Origin: Lantana camara
Lineage: Eukaryota > Streptophyta > Magnoliopsida > Lamiales > Verbenaceae
Direction of reading: 5' to 3'
Length of the DNA stretch: 64,000 nt
Assembly (NCBI GenBank): GCA_037501455.1
Contig: CM074861.1
Location: 96,573,001 to 96,637,000, forward strand
A model generated the notes under the pieces. The model was not told the DNA's origin, ran no database searches, and worked only from the letters and a program-made list of their open reading frames with translations. The position numbers and the translations under genes are program-made. Below, piece by piece: positions 48,385-58,381 of this stretch; positions within the stretch are counted from its first letter, which is position 1, and the number at the start of each line of letters is the position of its first letter.

Positions 48385-49306
48385 AAGCTCTTTGCGGAAC
48401 ATGATGTAACAACCCTCTTTGTTGGGTTCCTCTGTACTTCCAATTGTGAGTAAGTTCCAGTATAACTTTTTCTTAATTGTTCTAACATTATGTTTCTTTG
48501 ATCGCTTGAATGGATGAGACCCATGTCCCTCGTTTTCACGAGCGTGGTTGGCAATCCCTTCCTATATGAATGCTGATATTTCGCACGGGTTACGCTGGCC
48601 AGCACTCTACTCCGCTTGGGGGGACGCCCTCATAAGGATAGACTGGTTACGCTCATAACCAATTAAACGAGATGGGAAAAATCCTAGTAGGCCTTGGCCG
48701 TTTCTTACAACGCCTTGCGCTCGAAAGTGGGATCCCTTGCAGACGAAACTTCACAAGTCTTGAACGAGGGCAACCTCTAAGTAAGACCCTCGTAAATACT
48801 CAAGACTTAGCATAATTTCCGAGAATAAGAAGAAAGTCCCCAAGTCTTGAGAAGGGGGGGCAATCTCACAATAAGACCCTCACGATCGCTCAAGACTTAG
48901 ACAAATTTTCAAGGCTTATGACAAAGGCAAAAATTTATACAAGTCTTGAGTAAGGGGGGCAATCTCACAATAAGACCCTCACGATCGCTCAAGACTTAGG
49001 CGAATTTTCAAGTGTTACAGAATTATCAAAATTTCTCAGAAAGTGCTAAAGGCTCAACAGAGAAATAAAACATCCACAGAGTATGCTACACACCGTTTTA
49101 TTATTATGAGATTTGTTCTAGAAAGCTCTAAGCATGAGTTCTGATTTCTAAATAAGTAAAAGAACAAAGTTATGAAGGAAGGGATGTATATCCACTGCAA
49201 GAAACATTACAAAATAAGGGCTCAAAGGCCTCTGAACATTGTTTCAAAAGAAGGGAAGAAAACATTAAAGTAGGAAAGTACATGGAAAATTTATAAGAGA
49301 AAAGTC
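48385..49306. other. Tat 3' region between pol and the antisense gene
   Basis: 920 bp with no ORF of interest. Holds the three-copy hairpin repeat (48742-49010) and the probable 3' UTR of the antisense gene, which stops at 49307. Confidence 0.65.
48742..49010. repeat. Three-copy tandem hairpin repeat downstream of Tat pol
   Basis: Each copy begins aagtcttga and ends tcaagactta, so its ends are inverted repeats. Between them: a G-run (aaggggggcaatctc in copies 2 and 3, cgagggcaacctc in copy 1) and aagaccctc. Copies start near 48747, 48850 and 48942, a period of about 95-105 bp. Copies 2 and 3 are almost identical over 60 bp. Confidence 0.85.
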
Positions 49307-49327
49307 TCAGGCGGCTGGAGCAACGTC
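49307..49327 (-). pseudogene. Separated last codons of the Tat antisense gene
   Basis: Left of the gag-only insertion, the minus strand continues the exon 3 frame for four to five codons (V)APAA and stops at TGA 49307-49309. The insertion thus displaced only the extreme C-terminus. Confidence 0.7.
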
Positions 49328-52250
49328 TGTAGCACCCGCACGGTGGGTCACCACATCCCCCGCACCAAAGTCCGATCCACATACGAAATGGGAAGTCCGT
49401 ACATGAACCAAACAGTGGCGAACGGGAGACTGACAAACTCACACCTAGGCTAGGCGGAACTTAGACCCTGAAAGCAAAACTCAACCCAAAACGAGAATGC
49501 GGAAGCGAAACAAGCCAAGCAACAATCAAACATTCGTAAACAGTTGACGGGTTCAACTAGCATAAATACCTAATCCCGAATATCAAACAATAATCATAAA
49601 TCCGACGGGTTCAACTAATCCATGCAAACCTGTCCTAACCTGTCCCGAATTATACATATCATTTCATATATAAATTCCAATTAACATAAATAAACATATC
49701 TTATTCATAAACCGAATTAAAGAAATGTGAATGCAAGACCACCTACTAGACAAAGACTCTGAACAGACTCCAAAAGACAGACACACTCCGCCTAGCACCA
49801 ACTCCAAGCAAAACCTGCAGACTAAAAGTAAAAGGGGAGGGGTCAGTCTTAACTCGACTGAGTGAGGGGTTAACGCACTCACACTATATATATAAGAGCA
49901 AAGCACTTATCAAACTCATAATGTTCATGAACGCGGGGATAGTTTTTGCACACTAAATCATTTCCCGTGATATGCATATATATAAAGGGCTTACTTAGCA
50001 AATCAAACAAACCAATTTATCTTACCGAACAACTTAGCAAAACCTAATAGGTCTTAACATATTCAAAACTTAACTTATCTTATAAAACTCCCTTTTTATT
50101 TAACTTAGAATCTATCCCCGTTTCATAAACCTTAACAGAACATACATATCATATCATATAGAACTCGGCGGGTACGAGCTCTGACTCCCCCAATCTCCTC
50201 GTAACATATCATATCAGAATCAAAACATAAAACTTACATACAAATCAAATCATATCATATCATCCTCAACTCCGGGTGATGGAAGGGTGTATACGCCCAA
50301 ACCATCCAGACAAACGAGGGGAGCGCCTTGCGAGTACTCAAACCCTCAGGATTCCTTCCCTCACCAAACCTCCTGGTGAGTTCAGGGGTGATCCTCTGCA
50401 GACAGATGGAGACTATGCACAGGCTTAACCTCGACGGCCCTATGCCGTCCCGAGGGTTCCTTACCCATAGCTCCGGGGCCCAACAAACACATATCATATC
50501 AGAACCCGCTACAACAGAGACAGACAGACATAACTTATACATATATACGTATATATACCACTTTCCGTTTCAATCAAACTCGGTCCTTGCCAAACTTGGC
50601 TCATGAGCAGCATACGGTCAGAAGCATAGCTTCACGTGGCAAATCATACAAATCATTCCAAACCAAGCATACATAGGCTCGTACATTGCTTAATATACTT
50701 GCAAACTCGAGGCATATTCAACAAATACATATTTCACACTTATTTATATACATATAAGGCTTATTAAATCACATGCAATCAAAACCGAGCACATTGCAAT
50801 AAGGTGTAACTATATCCTAACCTCACCTGACACCGAAGAGGCCGGAGACACAACCACTGATCCACCCCGGAATCAACACGGCCAACAAAACACCACCCCG
50901 GGTGTACCTGAACAAACTGAATACAAAAACAGGACTTAGACACGAGAATGAACCAAATAAACGCACGGCGTATGCTCATGATTGACATGAAGTCATGGTT
51001 CACGTTTACAATATAAAACAAGCATGCATTAACAATAATTCACATTTCACGAGCATATTAAAGCATATGATACAATATCACCCTAGAACATGCACCTAAA
51101 TTGAAGTAATAAAGCTCACAAAGCGAAACGAAGTCATAACGAAGCATAATAACCGAAAAACAAACACACACACACAACAGAAGCTGGGAACGGCCTCGCC
51201 CAAGGCGGGAAGGGCCGTTCCCACGCACGCTCCAGAGTTACTGGACAACGGGAACGGCCGTTCCGAGCCCAAGCACAAACTGGGAACGGTCGTTCCCACA
51301 CTCGCACTGACGCCAGCCCGGGAAGGGCCGTTCCCACCCAAAGAACAAAACGGGAACGGCCGTTCCCATACGCGGATGGGAAGGGCCGTTCCGGCCCCAA
51401 GGCCAAAACGGGAACGGCCGTTCCGGACCGTCCTGCTCGAAAAAAACAGAGCAGAAACAGCAATGGCGTCGGGAAACACCCCCAACACACAAACACAACC
51501 ACAAACAACAACAAAAGCATGCAAAATTAACCCAATAAAGCACATATAACATATGGAACACATATTTCCACATTAGAACCTGTAAAACGGTCTAAATCAT
51601 ACAAAACTCACACTCCGGTTACTATTCATCAACTCCCCAACAAAGCACGTAGGCACTAATCCGAGGCACGAAAGAGATATTAAAGTAAAGCATGTAACGA
51701 AAGGGTCACAAATCCTACCTTAGGTCGTTGATCGGACGGTTGGATCTCCCAAACCCGAGCTCAAGGCTTCTTGGCCAAAAATGGGAAAAATGCTTCTCTT
51801 TTCCTTTCTTGCTGCTGCTGAACGTGAGAATGGGGAGAGGAAGAAAGGCTGGCCCCTTTTGGGGCTGGTCAGACTGGTAGGTTCAAACGGTATCCGGTCC
51901 ACGCGGATCGGATTTAAAACGGTAGGGCTATCAAATGGCTTTAGAAATAAAAAGGGGAATTCATTGAATCCGAATCATCGAAACGAACTCAACGATAGGG
52001 TCGGAATTCGAATTCGAATTCCCGAGCTCAAATAGCCACGAAGGCTCAAACGTCCTAATTATAATTAGGTCCCTAAATTGCAAATATTGAACAATTGAGT
52101 CCAAGTACAATTTAATTATTCTAAGGCACACGTAATTACAATTAATATCACGTTGACACGTAAGCATGCTAAATCACATAATTCACAAAATACTGAAATA
52201 AACTCTCTCGTGACGCCGTACCTGGAATGCCGAAGAGACGGGGCGTCACA
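49328..52250 (-). repeat. 3' LTR of the gag-only element
   Basis: 2923 bp, very long for the element's size. Contains the palindrome array (51186-51426) and (catat)n-like runs. ORFs in it are by-products of composition. Confidence 0.95.
51186..51426. repeat. Array of GGGAACGGCCGTTCC-type palindromes in the LTR
   Basis: Eight units at about 51186 (left half only), 51206, 51250, 51282, 51320, 51352, 51378 and 51410. Two versions occur: the perfect palindrome GGGAACGGCCGTTCC(C) and GGGAAGGGCCGTTCC with one arm mismatch. Spacers are 10-28 bp and unrelated. The identical array is in the other LTR at 57317-57557. Confidence 0.9.
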
Positions 52251-52266
52251 ATCTCCCCCCCTTAAG
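52251..52266 (-). other. Polypurine tract of the gag-only element
   Basis: On the minus strand CTTAAGGGGGGGAGAT abuts the LTR beginning TGTGACGCCCC. Confidence 0.85.
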
Positions 52267-54232
52267 AGAACCTGGCCCCCAGGTTCTACCGCTCGTAACA
52301 AAACGACGAGCAACTCTCCCGCATTCACCCAAGTTCGGGGCTCGCGACACTCCGACATGGGTTAGCCCGAGAAAGGTCTTCCAAGCACGAAGGGGGTTCG
52401 ATCATTGCTTCAAGCTTCACACGAACTTGATCCCTACTAGGAGTAGTTCAGACTTCTCGCACGATAGGAGGCTCACACGTGATTCAACTCCCACCGCTTG
52501 GATCAATCCAAACCAACCCACAATTCGGGACCACGAGTGGAGTTGTTAAAGAACTCAAACCACTCGCTCTCCACCCAAGAAGGGCCTTCAACCCGTGGTT
52601 CGAAGTTGACATTCGAACGTTGATCACCTCAAACGTGAACTCCGGGAACTTGTGGAGAAGACCGTTGCAAAGCACGACCCTCAACTTACCGTAAAACAAC
52701 AACACTCGCACACTCAAGTCACCCCAGAGGGTAACCGACAATTTACAACTACAACACACACACCCAAAGCAAAGCAAAACAAAAGATGGATGATGCACGT
52801 GGTATGTATGTTTAATGTACCGTTCACCGAAGCTTTGGAATCTTATCTTTATGATGAATTGATCGACGCCAGAATTTCTTGGTTCCAGGTTATGCTCTGA
52901 AATTCCCAACGTGTCTCGAGCTTCAAATATCACCCTGATCTTTATCCCACAATTGTGGTTTAGCTCAAATAACTCTAATCCAATTCTCCTTGCTCATGAC
53001 TATATCTTGAAATTCCCCGGTATCTCTTACACTTCAAATATCAAGTCAATCTTCATCCCACGGTTGACAATTATCCTTGATAGTTCTTCGAATTTGATCC
53101 TTCACTCTTAACTATCCTTGTTTCTCCAATATATATGAATTCCTTAAACTTTGATTAATCATTATAATTCCCCCGCAGATCTGATGTGCTCCATAATTTA
53201 TTCCAAATCTCATGGCCCAAATTCTTTTTTCCGTTTGTGTATTGTGGAATTTTCCAATAATTGCCTTTTCTCGAAATCTTAGTTCCTTCCCAATAATTGT
53301 TCTTCAAATTTGGTGTCGAACTCCTTACCTTAGCACCCTTCTCTTGAATATATAAGGAAGTGCGTCGTCCCTTGATTAATGCTATTGATTTTCTTTGGAA
53401 ATCCTGAGGTAATTTCTTGTGTGATCTATTCCACTCAGTGATTTAGGGGATCCCTTAACCCAATTCCCGTAGTAATATGTTCCGTAGGCTCTCCCGAAAC
53501 AATACCTTCTACTATACTTTAATTGCTTTCTCTTGAAGTTCAATACAGGCTCGATTAGAATTTTCTAGCAAATTCTTCTCTTCAAGGCATGGTTAAATAG
53601 AGAGCGGTCACCATATCCCGAAACTGCAGTTGATTAAATCCGTTCCCAGCTCCCAAAACAATTCTTGTTCTAACCCTTATTATTCTTGTTTAAATTCCAC
53701 CGGTAGAGAATCTTGGTGTCTTCTTCTAATTATTTTCAAGAATTAATTTCCTTCATTATTCTTAAATCCGAATTCCAAAATAAATCATGCCTTGCTTGGT
53801 GAAATAAGCTACCTCGGATCTTTAATTCTCTTCAAAATATACCCAAATTCCTGAATTCTTCAACTTGGTACCGGGACCTCTCAAATCGTTCTTCTTTATC
53901 ATATTTTCCATGTCTCCATAAACTCAACCCGATCTCCAAAAGAAATCCTTAATTTTGTTCCCTATCCAACCCATCTCTTCCAATTCCCATTGAACACAAC
54001 TTGGTAACTTGAATGAAGAAATATCCTAAAATAAAACACTAAATATGCATGTTGAGTCAAAGTGCGAATGGGATGCATCACTTAATCGTCACTTAAACAC
54101 ATAGTGGCATCAACAATTAACAACAATTAATAATGAATAGCAATTAATGGCAATTAACAATTACGGCACGAAAATAAATAATTGAAATATTTAAAATGGA
54201 GGATGAATGCCCGTGCCATGAATGCAATTACC
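52267..54232 (-). other. Noncoding interior of the gag-only element where pol would be
   Basis: About 2 kb. No RT, RNase H, integrase or protease motif in any frame that I could read. It has a local duplication of a segment with tgaaattccc...cttcaaatatca (about 52890-53060). It could be very decayed pol or unrelated filler. Confidence 0.6.
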
Positions 54233-55111
54233 TCAACTTTTGGGTTTTTGTTGGTTTCCAATTTGAAGTCGTTGATCCCGTGCCTTTTGCTTGTTAGCTC
54301 TCGGTCGATCACACTCAGAAATCTTGTGCTCCGTTGACCCGCAAATGTAGCACCTCTTCAATCTGTCCCAACAAGCTTCGTAGGTATGAGTAGTACCTCC
54401 ACAATAAGCACATAATTGGGGCCTTTTCCCCAACCTTGAAGTATTCCAGGTCTTGTGTTTCTTTCCTCGCATTCTTTTGGCCCGAGTTCCATGTTGGTGA
54501 GATTCTCCTTCCACTTGCAAGTTTGAGCATAAACCCGACTCGACCTTAGACCCCAATACCTCTTCTTCCTTGTCCTTTGTTAGGATCCAAGTCTCGACCC
54601 TTAAAACTTTCTTCGTGGCTTTATCCCACGTGGTCGTATCCTTTGCAATTAGGGCTTCCTTGAATTCATCCCGAAGACCTTCCATGAAATATTTGGCCTT
54701 CATTTGTTCATTACCCGTAATGTGAGGCACATATAAGCCCAACCTTTCGAATTCTTCTATGTATCCCACAACGGATCTATCTCCTTGTTTCAGATTGAGG
54801 AATTCTTCAAGTCTTCGCTCATGTAGAATAGCTGGTGCAAACCTCTTTCTGAATTCTCGAATAAATACTTCCCAAGTCAACTCTTCGTTCGTAGTCTCTA
54901 GTTGTTGAGCAACCCTTTTCCACCACTGTCTTGCTTGTCCTTGCAAGAGAAATGTAGCAAGGCGAGCCATATCTCGAGAGTTTCGTGGCCATATTTCAAA
55001 AATTCCCTCTATCTCTGAAATCCAATCTTCAGCCTTTACATCATCTCCTTCTCGAAATTGGGGAGGCTTGAATGCTAGGAATTCTTGGTACATCATTGCC
55101 ATCAGATCCAT
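54233..55111 (-). CDS. Retrotransposon Gag protein of the gag-only element
   Basis: Intact frame of 292 residues: the structural protein that would build virus-like particles. It starts MDLMAMMYQEFLAFKPPQF. The retrotrans_gag core is clear: WISEIEGIFEI, RLATFLLQGQARQWWKR, FIREFRKRFAP, LNLKQGDRSVVGYIEEF. Two zinc knuckles near the C-terminus: CAYCGGTTHTYEAC and CYICGSTEHKISEC, both within C-x2-C-x4-H-x4-C spacing or close to it. A normal stop follows at 54233, with no continuation into protease. An intact gag with no pol is the TR-GAG pattern. Confidence 0.88.
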   Translation of the reverse strand: MDLMAMMYQEFLAFKPPQFREGDDVKAEDWISEIEGIFEIWPRNSRDMARLATFLLQGQARQWWKRVAQQLETTNEELTWEVFIREFRKRFAPAILHERRLEEFLNLKQGDRSVVGYIEEFERLGLYVPHITGNEQMKAKYFMEGLRDEFKEALIAKDTTTWDKATKKVLRVETWILTKDKEEEVLGSKVESGLCSNLQVEGESHQHGTRAKRMRGKKHKTWNTSRLGKRPQLCAYCGGTTHTYEACWDRLKRCYICGSTEHKISECDRPRANKQKARDQRLQIGNQQKPKS

Positions 55112-55438
55112 TACTAGTACTTTGGTAACAGATTGTCCTTGAGATCACGGAGTTGGTAGCGAAGGTTAACCGTAGGGTTGTTGACTCGGTGGTACCCTGA
55201 AAAACTCAGCAACTACAATATATATGCGTGTCAATTAGTAAGTGCTCATGTCACGTAGTAAATCAAGTAAGGTATCAAAGAAATGCAATGTCTCACGTAA
55301 TATAAATTCAACAAAGTATTGAAATTTCACATACATAGCTTATCAAATCAAGATGCAAATGCACACATAATCAAGTTGTCCTATGCCGTTCGACTTAGAC
55401 AGACACGACCTGACACTGAACCCCGGTTTTTCAACCTG

Positions 55439-55450
55439 GCTCTGATACCA
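55439..55450 (-). other. Primer binding site of the gag-only element
   Basis: On the minus strand TGGTATCAGAGC (continuing CAGG), complementary to initiator tRNA-Met, separated from the 5' LTR by eight bases. Confidence 0.9.
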
Positions 55451-55458
55451 CTTAAGGA

Positions 55459-58381
55459 TGTAGCACCCGCACGGTGGGTCACCACATCCCCCGCACCAAA
55501 GTCCGATCCACATACGAAATGGGAAGTCCGTACATGAACCAAACAGTGGCGAACGGGAGACTGACAAACTCACACCTAGGCTAGGCGGAACTTAGACCCT
55601 GAAAGCAAAACTCAACCCAAAACGAGAATGCGGAAGCGAAACAAGCCAAGCAACAATCAAACATTCGTAAACAGTTGACGGGTTCAACTAGCATAAATAC
55701 CTAATCCCGAATATCAAACAATAATCATAAATCCGACGGGTTCAACTAATCCATGCAAACCTGTCCTAACCTGTCCCGAATTATACATATCATTTCATAT
55801 ATAAATTCCAATTAACATAAATAAACATATCTTATTCATAAACCGAATTAAAGAAATGTGAATGCAAGACCACCTACTAGACAAAGACTCTGAACAGACT
55901 CCAAAAGACAGACACACTCCGCCTAGCACCAACTCCAAGCAAAACCTGCAGACTAAAAGTAAAAGGGGAGGGGTCAGTCTTAACTCGACTGAGTGAGGGG
56001 TTAACGCACTCACACTATATATATAAGAGCAAAGCACTTATCAAACTCATAATGTTCATGAACGCGGGGATAGTTTTTGCACACTAAATCATTTCCCGTG
56101 ATATGCATATATATAAAGGGCTTACTTAGCAAATCAAACAAACCAATTTATCTTACCGAACAACTTAGCAAAACCTAATAGGTCTTAACATATTCAAAAC
56201 TTAACTTATCTTATAAAACTCCCTTTTTATTTAACTTAGAATCTATCCCCGTTTCATAAACCTTAACAGAACATACATATCATATCATATAGAACTCGGC
56301 GGGTACGAGCTCTGACTCCCCCAATCTCCTCGTAACATATCATATCAGAATCAAAACATAAAACTTACATACAAATCAAATCATATCATATCATCCTCAA
56401 CTCCGGGTGATGGAAGGGTGTATACGCCCAAACCATCCAGACAAACGAGGGGAGCGCCTTGCGAGTACTCAAACCCTCAGGATTCCTTCCCTCACCAAAC
56501 CTCCTGGTGAGTTCAGGGGTGATCCTCTGCAGACAGATGGAGACTATGCACAGGCTTAACCTCGACGGCCCTATGCCGTCCCGAGGGTTCCTTACCCATA
56601 GCTCCGGGGCCCAACAAACACATATCATATCAGAACCCGCTACAACAGAGACAGACAGACATAACTTATACATATATACGTATATATACCACTTTCCGTT
56701 TCAATCAAACTCGGTCCTTGCCAAACTTGGCTCATGAGCAGCATACGGTCAGAAGCATAGCTTCACGTGGCAAATCATACAAATCATTCCAAACCAAGCA
56801 TACATAGGCTCGTACATTGCTTAATATACTTGCAAACTCGAGGCATATTCAACAAATACATATTTCACACTTATTTATATACATATAAGGCTTATTAAAT
56901 CACATGCAATCAAAACCGAGCACATTGCAATAAGGTGTAACTATATCCTAACCTCACCTGACACCGAAGAGGCCGGAGACACAACCACTGATCCACCCCG
57001 GAATCAACACGGCCAACAAAACACCACCCCGGGTGTACCTGAACAAACTGAATACAAAAACAGGACTTAGACACGAGAATGAACCAAATAAACGCACGGC
57101 GTATGCTCATGATTGACATGAAGTCATGGTTCACGTTTACAATATAAAACAAGCATGCATTAACAATAATTCACATTTCACGAGCATATTAAAGCATATG
57201 ATACAATATCACCCTAGAACATGCACCTAAATTGAAGTAATAAAGCTCACAAAGCGAAACGAAGTCATAACGAAGCATAATAACCGAAAAACAAACACAC
57301 ACACACAACAGAAGCTGGGAACGGCCTCGCCCAAGGCGGGAAGGGCCGTTCCCACGCACGCTCCAGAGTTACTGGACAACGGGAACGGCCGTTCCGAGCC
57401 CAAGCACAAACTGGGAACGGTCGTTCCCACACTCGCACTGACGCCAGCCCGGGAAGGGCCGTTCCCACCCAAAGAACAAAACGGGAACGGCCGTTCCCAT
57501 ACGCGGATGGGAAGGGCCGTTCCGGCCCCAAGGCCAAAACGGGAACGGCCGTTCCGGACCGTCCTGCTCGAAAAAAACAGAGCAGAAACAGCAATGGCGT
57601 CGGGAAACACCCCCAACACACAAACACAACCACAAACAACAACAAAAGCATGCAAAATTAACCCAATAAAGCACATATAACATATGGAACACATATTTCC
57701 ACATTAGAACCTGTAAAACGGTCTAAATCATACAAAACTCACACTCCGGTTACTATTCATCAACTCCCCAACAAAGCACGTAGGCACTAATCCGAGGCAC
57801 GAAAGAGATATTAAAGTAAAGCATGTAACGAAAGGGTCACAAATCCTACCTTAGGTCGTTGATCGGACGGTTGGATCTCCCAAACCCGAGCTCAAGGCTT
57901 CTTGGCCAAAAATGGGAAAAATGCTTCTCTTTTCCTTTCTTGCTGCTGCTGAACGTGAGAATGGGGAGAGGAAGAAAGGCTGGCCCCTTTTGGGGCTGGT
58001 CAGACTGGTAGGTTCAAACGGTATCCGGTCCACGCGGATCGGATTTAAAACGGTAGGGCTATCAAATGGCTTTAGAAATAAAAAGGGGAATTCATTGAAT
58101 CCGAATCATCGAAACGAACTCAACGATAGGGTCGGAATTCGAATTCGAATTCCCGAGCTCAAATAGCCACGAAGGCTCAAACGTCCTAATTATAATTAGG
58201 TCCCTAAATTGCAAATATTGAACAATTGAGTCCAAGTACAATTTAATTATTCTAAGGCACACGTAATTACAATTAATATCACGTTGACACGTAAGCATGC
58301 TAAATCACATAATTCACAAAATACTGAAATAAACTCTCTCGTGACGCCGTACCTGGAATGCCGAAGAGACGGGGCGTCACA
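55459..58381 (-). repeat. 5' LTR of the gag-only element
   Basis: 2923 bp. Same length and, as far as I could compare, same sequence as 49328-52250. Palindrome array at 57317-57557. Confidence 0.95.

Larger units (their letters stand above)
49328..58381 (-). mobile_element. Gag-only Gypsy-type LTR element (TR-GAG-like) nested in the Tat antisense gene
   Basis: 9.05 kb on the minus strand. Two LTRs of 2923 bp each (49328-52250 and 55459-58381), TGT...ACA. Exact target duplication ACGTC (49323-49327, 58382-58386). PBS to initiator tRNA-Met (55439-55450) and a strong PPT (52251-52266) set the orientation. The 3.2 kb interior has one gag gene and no protease, RT or integrase, so it must depend on another element in trans. 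I saw no difference between the LTRs, and the ORFs in both copies translate identically. Confidence 0.93.

Noticed and set aside
51186..51426. CRISPR-like array
   Set aside because: Regular short repeats with unique spacers superficially resemble one, but units are 15 bp palindromes with 10-28 bp spacers inside a plant LTR, and no cas genes are present.
51096..51573. 155, 128 and 111 aa minus-strand ORFs over the LTR palindrome array (repeated in the other LTR)
   Set aside because: Three overlapping frames translate the same palindromes into repetitive peptides. Nothing suggests translation, and the repeat is better explained as DNA or RNA structure.
52484..52933. 149 aa minus-strand ORF inside the gag-only element
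   Set aside because: No retrotransposon or host domain can be read, it is Cys/Leu/Val-rich, and it has no matching frame beyond it. Probably chance.
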